From: Chitinophagaceae bacterium
GTDB taxonomy: Bacteria > Bacteroidota > Bacteroidia > Chitinophagales > Chitinophagaceae
Assembly: GCA_027486835.1 (NCBI GenBank)
Contig: JAIXOJ010000133.1
Span: forward strand, 24,663 to 88,662
Reading direction: 5' to 3'
Length of the DNA: 64,000 nucleotides
Positions 37,430 to 46,690 of this stretch are shown in pieces (position 1 is the stretch's first letter; every line of letters begins with the position of its first letter). Below the pieces are notes generated by a model. That model had not been told where the DNA came from. It saw only the letters and a list, made by a program, of their open reading frames with translations, and ran no database searches. Both the position numbers and the translations under genes were made by a program.

Positions 37430-38197
37430 ATGCAACAATCAACCAACGAAATAAATCTGGACAAATTGCCGCAACATATTGCCATCATCATGGATGGAAA
37501 TGGCCGTTGGGCTGAAGAAAAAGGGCAAGAACGTTTATACGGCCATTACCATGGTGTGGAAAGCGTGCGAAATATTGTAGAGGGTTGCGCAGAAATAGGC
37601 ATTAAATATCTAACCCTTTACGCATTTAGCACCGAAAACTGGGATCGGCCAAGAAACGAAGTTGATGGTTTAATGACACTGTTAGCCGATACTTTGCGAA
37701 AAGAAGTGCCGACCCTAAATAAAAACAACATCCGCATGAACGTAATCGGCGACATGGAAATGCTTCCTGAATATGCCGTAAACGCGCTTCAAGAATCATT
37801 AGACCTAACCAGCCAAAATACCGGATTAAACCTCATTATGGCTTTAAGCTATAGCAGCAGGTGGGAACTGGTGAATGCCGTTAAGAAAATAGGTGTTGAT
37901 GTTTCTTTAGGGAAAATAGAGCCAAATGACATTAATCAAGAACTACTACAAACCTACTTGACCACCAGTAAATTCCCAGATCCAGAATTGATGATTAGAA
38001 CAAGCGGGGAGTATAGAATTAGTAATTTTCTATTATACCAACTGGCTTATGCAGAGCTTTACTTTACCAATACAAGGTGGCCAGATTTTAGAAAAGAAAA
38101 CCTGTATGAAGCAATTTTAGATTTTCAAAATAGGGAACGCAGATTTGGAAAAACGGGCAATCAAATTCAGCAAGTAGAAACGGTAATAAGTGTTTAA
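37430..38197 (+). CDS. uppS: Isoprenyl (undecaprenyl) diphosphate synthase
   Basis: UppS builds the C55 lipid carrier for peptidoglycan and O-antigen. HIAIIMDGNGRWAEEKG near residues 16-32 has the catalytic Asp. YAFSTENWDRP near 66-76 and IRTSGEYRISNFLLYQLAYAELYF near 187-210 are the other family motifs. 255 residues. It leads into bamA-ompH-ompH, the common Bacteroidota order. Confidence 0.95.
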   Translation: MQQSTNEINLDKLPQHIAIIMDGNGRWAEEKGQERLYGHYHGVESVRNIVEGCAEIGIKYLTLYAFSTENWDRPRNEVDGLMTLLADTLRKEVPTLNKNNIRMNVIGDMEMLPEYAVNALQESLDLTSQNTGLNLIMALSYSSRWELVNAVKKIGVDVSLGKIEPNDINQELLQTYLTTSKFPDPELMIRTSGEYRISNFLLYQLAYAELYFTNTRWPDFRKENLYEAILDFQNRERRFGKTGNQIQQVETVISV

Positions 38198-38346
38198 CAA
38201 TATATGGCTCGAATACATTAGTGGTTTATTTAACAAACACTTTTAAATTATGCCGTTAATTTGCCCACTTTTAAGCGGTCTATAGCAGTATATAAGAAGT
38301 TGATTCCAACCATCATTCTTCGAGCCGATAACAAATTCACCACCGG

Positions 38347-41085
38347 ATGCAGCAAGTGTACAAATCTTTATTTTTTGCTTTTACCACTCTTTTCATTTCC
38401 TATTTATCCGCTGCCCAGGAAAATCAATCTGATACCACCATTACTTCAGTTGATGCTGATTTGGTGAGCATTTTTACTCAAAAAGTACCTAAAAAATATA
38501 AGATTGCCGCAATTAAAGTGGCTGGTAATCATTTTTTTGATGAAAACTTATTAGTTTCTATTTCTACACTAAATGTTGGTGATGAGGTTTCTATTCCTGG
38601 TGGCGACAATTTTGCAAAAGCCATCAACAAGCTATGGGCACAAAACTATTTTAGCAATGTAGAGATATACCTAACCAAGTTGGAGGGCAAAAACATTACC
38701 GTAGAAATCAATGTTACCGAGCGACCAAGATTGGCAAAATTTTATTTTACAGGTATCAAAAAGGGCGATGCCGATGATTTAAATGCCAAAACTGGGTTAA
38801 TAATTGGACGAGTTGTTACGGAAAACATGAAACGTTCTGCCTTAGAAGCAATCAAAAAATACTATGCTGAAAAAGGATTCCAAGACGTAAAAACCAAAAT
38901 TGAGGAGAAGAAAGATAATAGTATACAGAATTCACTTCAAATCAACTTCATTATCGACAAAGGAGGCAAAACAAGAATAAATGATATCAATTTTGCTGGG
39001 AACACAATTGATGGATTGAAACTTAAAAAACGTTTTAAAGACACCAAGGAACAATCAAGACTTACTTTATTTCCTCCTGATAATAGTGGCGGATTTATTA
39101 CCCCCCATCGTTACACTTTTCAAGACTATTTAGCAGAAAAAGGGTATTTAACCTATACCTTGTCAAGAAAATTACTAGACCCTTATGTGAGGATTAAACT
39201 GTTCACTTCTGCCAAGTTTAACGAGAAAAAATATATCGACGACAAGGAGAAATTGGTAGAGTACTATAATTCATTAGGCTATAGGGATATTGCTATAGAG
39301 AAAGACAAAGTGTTCAAGAATTCTAAAGGGTCGATGAATATTGACATTAAAATAAATGAAGGGCATAAATACTATTTCGGAAATATTACTTGGAGAGGAA
39401 ACACAAAGTATACTGATTCGGTATTGACTGCCATACTGGGTATAAGGAAAGGAGACATTTACAATCTTGATAACCTAAATAAAAAATTAGGCAAAGGCGC
39501 ACCAGAAGGGGCAGACATTAGTACACTATACCAAGATGATGGTTATCTCTTTTTCCGTACTGATCCTGTCGAAGTTGCTGTTTATAATGATACAATTGAC
39601 TATGAGATAAGAATTGTTGAGGGGCCGCAAGCTACTATTAAGAACGTTAGAATTTTCGGTAACGACAAAACCAAGGAAAAAGTTATCAGAAGAGAAATTA
39701 GAACTATTCCTGGTGACAAGTTTAGCAAAACAAACCTAATTCGTTCTCAACGAGAAATTGCACAGCTTAACTTCTTTAACCAAGAAAAAATAGGCATCAA
39801 TCCCATTCCTAATCCAGAAGACGGAACTGTGGACATTAACTATACTGTGGAAGAAAAATCCAGCGACCAATTAGAATTGAGTGCCGGATGGGGAGGGAAT
39901 ATTGGTTTGACTGGAACACTGGGGGTTACTTTCAATAATTTTTCTATTTACAATATTCTACACAAAAAGGCTTGGGATCCGCTGCCAATGGGCGATGGTC
40001 AAAAATTAAGTTTACGGGTACAGAGTAATGGTAGGGCATTCCGATCTTATAATTTCTCATTTACTGAGCCATGGTTGGGGGGTAAAAAGCGTAACTCATT
40101 TACTTTCTCCATTTACGATACCAAATATGCAAATGCTTATAACCCTGCCACAGGTACCTATACTAGTAGTGCTGCAAATTCATCATACATCCAAACAACG
40201 GGGTTAGGAGTCAACTTAGGCAGACAGTTGAAATGGCCAGATGATTATTTCTCATTGTCAGTAGGTATCAACTTTGCTCGGTACAAGCTTAAGAATTATT
40301 ATATAGATCAAATTAATTTACCAGGATTTAATAACGGCTTTTCTCATAACCTCAATTTTAAAATTGCCTTACAGCGAAACTCTGTTAATCAACCACTGTT
40401 TCCAACAAATGGCTCTAACTTTTTATTGAGTTTAGCGTTGACACCACCTTATTCATTGATTGACCCCAATGTTGCTAAAGAATCAAATCCTTACAAATGG
40501 ATAGAATACAACAAATGGAGATTCACTGGCGAATGGTATGCCCCTTTAACCAAACCAACTGGTGAAGAAAGAAATAAAATGCTAGTGTTTAAAGCCGCAG
40601 CGAAGTATGGTTTTTTAGGGCGGTATAATAAAGATTTGAGCATTTCTCCTTTTGAACGCTTTCAGGTTGGAGATGCTGGTTTGGCAAACCAATTTGCTTT
40701 ATTAGGTTATGATATAATAGCACACAGAGGTTATCCAGTTTATCAATCCTCTAACCCAAGTATTAATCCAGAGCAATCTGGTGCAAGCCAATACTTCACC
40801 ATTTTTAATAAATATACATTTGAATTGAGGTATCCCATAAGCCTTAATCCGAGCAGCACTATCTATGCACTCACTTTTTTTGAAGCTGCGAACGGATGGT
40901 ATAGCATGAAAGATTACAATCCTTTCCAATTGCGTAGATCAGCTGGTGTGGGTATGCGCTTTTTCTTACCAATGTTTGGATTGCTTGGGTTTGATTATGG
41001 TATTGGATTAGATAGGGTTACACCCGGTGGTAGTTTAAAAGATGCAGCCAGATTCACTTTCATGCTTGGTTTCGAGCCAGAATAG
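38347..41085 (+). CDS. bamA: Outer membrane protein assembly factor BamA
   Basis: BamA inserts beta-barrel proteins in the outer membrane. The signal peptide (cut at SAAQ) is followed by POTRA domains to about residue 490 (for example IAAIKVAGNHFFDENLL, TRINDINFAGN, ATIKNVRIFGNDKTKEKVI). The barrel occupies the C-terminal 420 residues (LELSAGWGGNIGLTGTLG, FSFTEPWLGGKKRNSF, and FGLLGFDYGIGLD near the end). Length 912 is within the Bacteroidota range. Confidence 0.95.
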   Translation: MQQVYKSLFFAFTTLFISYLSAAQENQSDTTITSVDADLVSIFTQKVPKKYKIAAIKVAGNHFFDENLLVSISTLNVGDEVSIPGGDNFAKAINKLWAQNYFSNVEIYLTKLEGKNITVEINVTERPRLAKFYFTGIKKGDADDLNAKTGLIIGRVVTENMKRSALEAIKKYYAEKGFQDVKTKIEEKKDNSIQNSLQINFIIDKGGKTRINDINFAGNTIDGLKLKKRFKDTKEQSRLTLFPPDNSGGFITPHRYTFQDYLAEKGYLTYTLSRKLLDPYVRIKLFTSAKFNEKKYIDDKEKLVEYYNSLGYRDIAIEKDKVFKNSKGSMNIDIKINEGHKYYFGNITWRGNTKYTDSVLTAILGIRKGDIYNLDNLNKKLGKGAPEGADISTLYQDDGYLFFRTDPVEVAVYNDTIDYEIRIVEGPQATIKNVRIFGNDKTKEKVIRREIRTIPGDKFSKTNLIRSQREIAQLNFFNQEKIGINPIPNPEDGTVDINYTVEEKSSDQLELSAGWGGNIGLTGTLGVTFNNFSIYNILHKKAWDPLPMGDGQKLSLRVQSNGRAFRSYNFSFTEPWLGGKKRNSFTFSIYDTKYANAYNPATGTYTSSAANSSYIQTTGLGVNLGRQLKWPDDYFSLSVGINFARYKLKNYYIDQINLPGFNNGFSHNLNFKIALQRNSVNQPLFPTNGSNFLLSLALTPPYSLIDPNVAKESNPYKWIEYNKWRFTGEWYAPLTKPTGEERNKMLVFKAAAKYGFLGRYNKDLSISPFERFQVGDAGLANQFALLGYDIIAHRGYPVYQSSNPSINPEQSGASQYFTIFNKYTFELRYPISLNPSSTIYALTFFEAANGWYSMKDYNPFQLRRSAGVGMRFFLPMFGLLGFDYGIGLDRVTPGGSLKDAARFTFMLGFEPE

Positions 41086-41144
41086 AAATAAATGGCAACT
41101 ATACATTTCTTAAATTAATTGATTATTACTTGAAATAAACGTGT

Positions 41145-41672
41145 ATGAAAAAGATTTTGTTTTTATTGTTAGCACTCACAATAACATCGCTAATTGGCAA
41201 TATCAAGGCTCAGCGATATGCCATAATTGATACAAAATACATTCTAGACAAAATGCCTGAATATAAAAACGCTGATAAAAAAATGAAAAATATCAGCGAT
41301 CAATGGCAAAAGGAAATTGATGATAAACAGGCAGTGCTGGATAAAATGTATAAAGACTATGACGCTGAGATATACATGCTTACCGATGAGTTAAAGAAGA
41401 AAAGAGAAGCCGATATCTATAATAAAGAGAAAGAAATTAGAGAGCTACAGAAAAAACGTTTTGGATTTGAAGGTGATTTTTTTAAAGAAAGACAAAAAAT
41501 TGTAAAACCAATTCAAGATAAGGTTTACAATGCTGTACAAAAATTAGCAGCTGCTCGAAGTTTTGATTTTATATTAGATAAGAGCGAAGGCATAACGGTT
41601 ATATTTGCCGACCCCAAACTTGATAGGAGTGATGATATCCTAAGAGAACTAGGAATCCCAATTACAAATTAG
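41145..41672 (+). CDS. OmpH/Skp family periplasmic chaperone (1)
   Basis: A signal peptide (cut near IKAQ) is followed by RYAIIDTKYILDKMPEYKNADKKM and a long charged coiled coil (about 60-115), the tentacle layout of Skp. It holds unfolded outer-membrane proteins for BamA, encoded just upstream. Length 175. Confidence 0.9.
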   Translation: MKKILFLLLALTITSLIGNIKAQRYAIIDTKYILDKMPEYKNADKKMKNISDQWQKEIDDKQAVLDKMYKDYDAEIYMLTDELKKKREADIYNKEKEIRELQKKRFGFEGDFFKERQKIVKPIQDKVYNAVQKLAAARSFDFILDKSEGITVIFADPKLDRSDDILRELGIPITN

Positions 41673-41714
41673 TCGATAAAGAAAGGAATACAATTATTTA
41701 CATAAAAAGAACAG

Positions 41715-42338
41715 ATGAAAAAAGTTTTAGTAGGATGTGTTGCAATTATTTCAATAATCTGCACAGGGTTACAAGCAAGTGCACAAATGAAAATAGGCAC
41801 TTTTGATGAGCAAAGTGTATTAGGGCTAATGCCTGGTATCCAAAAAGTGGACACTTTTTTACAGAAGTATGTATCTGACTCTTTAAAACCAGAGTATGAC
41901 TACGAGTTAAGTGAGTTAATGCGTTTAGATAGTACTTTCAAAAAAGATTCTGCATCAATGCAGGCTGGTACCCGTGGCATAATGCAAAAGGAAATCAACC
42001 AACACAAGTATAAAATCGTAAATTGGCAACAATATCAAAACCAGATGTTAGAACAAAAACAAGAGGAATTGCTTTATCCATACAAACAAAAAGTATATGC
42101 ATCCCTTGAAAAAATCATTAAAGAACAGAAATATACCCACGTCTTTAAAAGCGACGTATTACTTGTTGCCCCACCAACCGATAATTTAGTTATTAAGGTT
42201 GCAATTGATTTGAAGTTAAAGTTCCCTAAAGATGTAGAAGAACAGTTAAGGGCTCAAGGATTATTAGAAAGTACACCAGCTACAACTAGACCACCTAGTC
42301 AAAAACCTGCAGGTGCAAAACCAGCTAGCAAAAATTAG
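41715..42338 (+). CDS. OmpH/Skp family periplasmic chaperone (2)
   Basis: A second OmpH-like protein. The signal peptide is cut near ASAQ; MKIGTFDEQSVLGLMPGIQKVDTFL matches the OmpH start. A coiled coil spans about 60-130. The C-terminus is a Pro/Ala/Lys tail (TTRPPSQKPAGAKPASKN), absent from the first copy. It is separated from it by 42 nt and ends the operon at a terminator. Confidence 0.88.
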   Translation: MKKVLVGCVAIISIICTGLQASAQMKIGTFDEQSVLGLMPGIQKVDTFLQKYVSDSLKPEYDYELSELMRLDSTFKKDSASMQAGTRGIMQKEINQHKYKIVNWQQYQNQMLEQKQEELLYPYKQKVYASLEKIIKEQKYTHVFKSDVLLVAPPTDNLVIKVAIDLKLKFPKDVEEQLRAQGLLESTPATTRPPSQKPAGAKPASKN

Positions 42339-42383
42339 TCCCGAACTCTAGTTTTTAACTACAAATTAAATTGCCAAATAATT

Positions 42384-42418
42384 AAAGCCATCTTACCAAT
42401 ATCGTAAGATGGCTTTTT
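42384..42418 (+). terminator. Rho-independent terminator
   Basis: AAAGCCATCTTAC (42384-42396) pairs with GTAAGATGGCTTT (42404-42416), then a short T-run. It ends the bamA-ompH operon. Confidence 0.88.
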
Positions 42419-42455
42419 TATAGCACTAACTTCACACATTTTTCAATTAATACGT

Positions 42456-43538
42456 ATGCACTTGATACAGCAAACCCCATTTATAGAAAAACATATTGCC
42501 TTAGGTGCTAAAATGGCAGCATTTGCAGGTTATAATATGCCCATTAGTTACAGTGGCATTAACGATGAGCACATGGCAGTAAGACAAAAAGCTGGCGTCT
42601 TTGATGTTAGCCATATGGGTGAATTTATTCTTAAAGGGGTAAATGCACTAGATTTAATCCAGCGCATTACTAGCAATGACGCTAGTAAATTATGTAAAGG
42701 GCAAGCACAATACAGTTGCTTTACCAATGAATCTGGCGGCATAATTGATGATTTACTTGTTTATTGTATCGAGACTAATAGTGCTTATATGCTGGTTGTT
42801 AATGCAAGTAACATTGAAAAAGATTGGGATTGGGTGGTGAAGAATAATTACAAACAAGTAGAACTACATAATATTAGTAGCAAAACTTGTTTACTAGCGA
42901 TTCAAGGCCCACATGCCTGTAATTTGATTCAATCTTTAACTCCCTTAAACTTAACCGGCCTTAAATATTACACATTTGAGCGATCTACTTTTGCCGGCGT
43001 CGAAAATGTTCTAATCAGTGCTACTGGATACACAGGATCAGGAGGGGTTGAAATATATTTTGATGACAGTAATAATGCTCCCAATATCATTTGGGATTCA
43101 CTAATGGCAATAGGTATTCAACCTATAGGGTTAGGTGCTAGAGATACATTGAGAGTAGAAATGGGATTTTGTCTTTATGGTAATGACATTACAGATGAAA
43201 CCTCGCCTTTAGAAGCAGGATTAGGCTGGATAACCAAGTTCAGTAAAGAATTTACAGCAAAATCTATTCTAATTAGGCAAAAACAAGAGGGTATAAAACG
43301 AAAGCTAATTGGCTTTGAAATGGTAGAAAGGGGTATCCCAAGAAATGGATATTCAATTCAAACTATTGATGGTGCCACAATTGGAATCGTAACTAGCGGA
43401 ACACAAATTCCTGGCATCAATAAGGCTGTGGGGCTAGGCTACGTTGATGCTCAACATGCAGTTATTGGCAGTAACGTCTATCTTGCTATTAGAAACAGTG
43501 TAGTAAAAGCCCAAGTAGTAAAAATACCTTTTTCTTGA
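42456..43538 (+). CDS. gcvT: Aminomethyltransferase (glycine cleavage T protein)
   Basis: GcvT releases ammonia from the aminomethyl-lipoyl H protein and forms 5,10-methylene-THF. MAAFAGYNMPISYSGINDEHMAVRQKAGVFDVSHMGE is the family N-terminus; DTLRVEMGFCLYGNDITDETSPLEAGLGW near 225-255 is the GCV_T signature. 360 residues. The other gcv genes are not here, and no glycine riboswitch-like structure was seen upstream. Confidence 0.95.
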   Translation: MHLIQQTPFIEKHIALGAKMAAFAGYNMPISYSGINDEHMAVRQKAGVFDVSHMGEFILKGVNALDLIQRITSNDASKLCKGQAQYSCFTNESGGIIDDLLVYCIETNSAYMLVVNASNIEKDWDWVVKNNYKQVELHNISSKTCLLAIQGPHACNLIQSLTPLNLTGLKYYTFERSTFAGVENVLISATGYTGSGGVEIYFDDSNNAPNIIWDSLMAIGIQPIGLGARDTLRVEMGFCLYGNDITDETSPLEAGLGWITKFSKEFTAKSILIRQKQEGIKRKLIGFEMVERGIPRNGYSIQTIDGATIGIVTSGTQIPGINKAVGLGYVDAQHAVIGSNVYLAIRNSVVKAQVVKIPFS

Positions 43539-43732
43539 TTCATCTTGGCTGCATTTATTCACTAATCTTAGTTATTAGTTGTGTACCATCCTCAAATAAT
43601 TAACAGAATAGGGAGAGTACACAACTAACTACTTTATATAATTAATTTATCAACAAAATTTATTTTCTTTAAATGATGTGAGTATTCAATAAATGTCACA
43701 AAATTCTTGATAAACATACCAGCAATAAATTA

Positions 43733-44509
43733 CTAAGCGGCTTTGGCTATCCTAACTTCCTCAACAGCAATAACTTGTTCTTCAATTATTTGAATAATAC
43801 CAACCTTGTTGAATGCCCGCATAATTTGATAGGTTAAGTCAAACTCGTACCATTTTTGGGCAAAATTTGCACTTTCCTTATCATAATGATGGTTGTTTTG
43901 AAACAGTTCTCCCATCAATAGAATTCCCCAAGGTGTTGTGTTTTTACTGAAATCACCATTGTTGAAATTGCTATACCCATATTTATGACCACACCAATTG
44001 ACTATTGCCCCCTGAATGGGACCCATCAAAAAATGAATAGGTAACAACAGGTAAAACCAAAAATTTGGTGCGAACAACAGATAAAAGCTGGTATAACTAG
44101 CCATAAAGAATAATCGTGTAAGTGCATGGTGGCCAAACCTATCCAGATTATCCCAAACTGGTAAGTACTCTTGCGTAAACTGTGGATCGGGAATGTTTTT
44201 ACCTGTTAGAAAACTTCTAAAAATGAGAATTGTACTTCTCATCATTTGATACACATCTTTAAAAAAATGTGGTGAGTGAGGATCCTTTTCTGTGTCGCTA
44301 TATACATGATGCATCCTGTGCATTACACCATAAGCTCTCGGTACTAAAAACGAAGAACCTTGAGCCAACCAAGTAAGTATATAAAAGGTTCTTTCCCAAT
44401 TTTTTGACATCAAATACATTTTGTGTGATGCAAAGCGGTGCAGAAAGAAGGAATGAAAAAAGAGGGAGAAAAACCAATGAATAAAAAAGAAAACTAAAAT
44501 GGCAAGCAT
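43733..44509 (-). CDS. Acyl-CoA/fatty acid desaturase
   Basis: A membrane di-iron desaturase. The three His boxes are HRFASH near residue 24, HRMHH near 67 and NNHHYD near 205. Hydrophobic segments at 1-20 and 120-150 frame them. It resembles delta-9 stearoyl-CoA desaturases and adjusts membrane fluidity. Length 258 is the short bacterial form. Single gene. Confidence 0.88.
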   Translation of the reverse strand: MLAILVFFFIHWFFSLFFHSFFLHRFASHKMYLMSKNWERTFYILTWLAQGSSFLVPRAYGVMHRMHHVYSDTEKDPHSPHFFKDVYQMMRSTILIFRSFLTGKNIPDPQFTQEYLPVWDNLDRFGHHALTRLFFMASYTSFYLLFAPNFWFYLLLPIHFLMGPIQGAIVNWCGHKYGYSNFNNGDFSKNTTPWGILLMGELFQNNHHYDKESANFAQKWYEFDLTYQIMRAFNKVGIIQIIEEQVIAVEEVRIAKAA

Positions 44510-44723
44510 AAATAAGTATTAATAAAAAAGATGGAGAATGGTGTGGAAGGTAGTCATTTAACATTTAAAAACTCTTTTTGTACTTTCTTATAGAAACATA
44601 AAGAATTCCAAAAACCATAAGCCAATTAAAAAGAATTTGATCTTATGAAGTGCATTAAATTATTCAAAGTTAATTACAGGGTATTTTTTTAATGGGAATA
44701 AAAAAGAATCCATTTTACATAAA

Positions 44724-44757
44724 AAAGGGAAGTAACAAATTAATGTTACTTCCCTTT
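44724..44757 (-). terminator. Terminator of gldJ
   Basis: AAAGGGAAGTAACA (44724-44737) and TGTTACTTCCCTTT (44744-44757) form a perfect 14-bp stem with a 6-nt loop. On the minus strand T residues follow. It lies 28 nt after the gldJ stop. Confidence 0.86.
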
Positions 44758-44784
44758 CTGTAAAGTACTTAATTATTTAAACTC

Positions 44785-46341
44785 TTATCTGCGTGGTTTT
44801 CTTGCTGGGAATACATTTCCTGTTTTTGTACTCGCTTTAGTTCCTTCTGCGGCACCATAGTGAGTCATCGCACAACGGAAGCCAATAGTACTGCTACTTT
44901 GTTCTTCTTCTAAGAATCTTCTTGCTCCAGGGCTTAACCAATAAGGTCCATCTTTCCAGCTACCCCCTTTTACAACCCTAGACTTATCAGAAATTAAAGT
45001 TGTTACACCATAACCATATCCTACATTACTAGTACTATCACCATCCATATAGTTAATAGCATACGCTTTTTGGTAGTTCCTTCTGTTTCTTAATGCAGAG
45101 TCTTCTTCGTTTACCATTTTAATCCTACCAACACTATCTCTCAAATTACCAATTCCACCACTCCGATCTACCTTCTTAAAGATATTTCCACGAATAGGGT
45201 TAAAATCTTCTGCTTCAATACTTGTTAAAGGTCTATAAACGTCTGCAACCCATTCACTTACATTTCCAGACATATTGTAAACTCCAAATCCATTTGGATA
45301 GAAACTACGTACATCAGAAGTAATTGCAGCATTATCGTTTAGACCCCCTGCCACACCCATGTAGTCACCATTTCCTCTTTTAAAGTTTGCAAGAAATGCT
45401 CCTTGAAAAGTACCTTGCTCTGTTAATCTTAAGCCACCAAAACCATCATTTCTCCAAGAGTAAACACGCTTGTTTTGAATATTTTCCTCACCCCTAGTGT
45501 TGTTACCTCTTTTCCTTTGTGGATTTTCTGATACATATCCATATGCAGCATATTCCCATTCTGCTTCTGATGGTAAACGATAATCTCCAAAAAGAATACC
45601 GTCTTCAAACTGTACTTGTGCACGAGGTTTTCCATTAGCATCTTTCAGCGGATTAGATGATGATTTAGCAATCTTACCAGGTTTCGCTTGGAATTCACCC
45701 ATTAAATAACTTTTTGTATTGAAGTTGTTGTCATTCTGACCAAATTGACCTTTTCCAGATTGTTTAGAATCTATGTACTGCTTTTTCACCAATTCGTATT
45801 CATTCACCCTATCAGTTCTCCAAATACAAAAATCGTGTGCTTGTTTCCAGCTTACACCCACAACAGGATAATAATTGTAGGAAGGATGTCTGAAATAATA
45901 TTCAACATAGGGCTCATTATAAGATAAAGCACTTCTCCAAACTAATGTATCTGGACGCGCACCATTCAATAGGTCGTTATATTTAGGAGTATCAACAAAC
46001 ATGTGTTCTAGCCAATATAAATATTCACGATAGTGAACATTTGCTACTTCGCTTTTATCCATAAAGAAGGAGTTAACAGTTACCCTTCTTGGAACATTGT
46101 TCCAATCGGCCATTACATCCTCTTGAGTTGCTCCCATTGTAAATGTACCTCCTTGAACAAATACCAAACCTGGGGCAACTTTAATGTCTTTTGGTTTTGC
46201 TACTGCAAATCCACCATACTTCTTGTCATTGTAAACCATCCCTGTAGCAGTAGATTTTTCTTTGGATGATTTGCAAGCATATAGTCCACCAACCGTGGCT
46301 AATACCAGAACAAGATTCTTTACACTAGATAATAATTGCAT
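44785..46341 (-). CDS. gldJ: Gliding-motility lipoprotein of the GldJ/GldK type (FGE-sulfatase domain)
   Basis: A lipoprotein signal ends at the Cys in GGLYACKSS (about residue 23). The rest is a formylglycine-generating-enzyme fold: VQGGTFTMGATQEDV, YPVVGVSWKQAHDFCIWRT, DYRLPSEAEWEYAAYG, GFGVYNMSGNVSEWVAD and VVKGGSWKDGP. In GldJ and GldK this fold is structural and part of the type IX secretion/gliding apparatus. The long insertions and 518-residue length favour GldJ over GldK, but neither can be excluded. TATATTCG at 46397-46404 (minus) may be its -7 element. Confidence 0.82.
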   Translation of the reverse strand: MQLLSSVKNLVLVLATVGGLYACKSSKEKSTATGMVYNDKKYGGFAVAKPKDIKVAPGLVFVQGGTFTMGATQEDVMADWNNVPRRVTVNSFFMDKSEVANVHYREYLYWLEHMFVDTPKYNDLLNGARPDTLVWRSALSYNEPYVEYYFRHPSYNYYPVVGVSWKQAHDFCIWRTDRVNEYELVKKQYIDSKQSGKGQFGQNDNNFNTKSYLMGEFQAKPGKIAKSSSNPLKDANGKPRAQVQFEDGILFGDYRLPSEAEWEYAAYGYVSENPQRKRGNNTRGEENIQNKRVYSWRNDGFGGLRLTEQGTFQGAFLANFKRGNGDYMGVAGGLNDNAAITSDVRSFYPNGFGVYNMSGNVSEWVADVYRPLTSIEAEDFNPIRGNIFKKVDRSGGIGNLRDSVGRIKMVNEEDSALRNRRNYQKAYAINYMDGDSTSNVGYGYGVTTLISDKSRVVKGGSWKDGPYWLSPGARRFLEEEQSSSTIGFRCAMTHYGAAEGTKASTKTGNVFPARKPRR

Positions 46342-46690
46342 AAATGATACTTTGCGATTTGTTAGTTAATTATGTTAACTGTCCTAAAGGTCGAGGCGAA
46401 TATAGGAGAAAATGAATTATTACACACTTGGTATTCACCCTTCATCGTTTACACTATGCCATGTCATTACTTTTTAACAATTTGCTTTAAATTCAAACAC
46501 ACATTTCTTGGTTTAAAACGGATTTTGAAGTTGATTTTTTAAAGGAATTGATTCCATCGATTTTTTTTGTTTTGAATACTTTTGAAAAAGACTTGCTTTA
46601 AACATTCACGCCTTGCTGTTGCCCCTACATTTGCAACCATCTTTTTTGAAGAGGAATTATTGAATTTTAATTTTAAATTACTTTATAATA
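46342..46690. promoter_or_regulatory. Divergent promoter region gldJ/purL
   Basis: For purL, TACATTTG at 46626-46633 (plus) fits the -7 consensus exactly and lies 58 nt before the start. A clear -33 partner at the right distance is missing. For gldJ, TATATTCG on the minus strand (46397-46404) is one mismatch off. No gene or repeat was seen in the 350 nt. Confidence 0.45.

Noticed and set aside
42380..42460. Glycine riboswitch before gcvT
   Set aside because: The only structure is the terminator of the upstream ompH gene; the gap is too short for a riboswitch.
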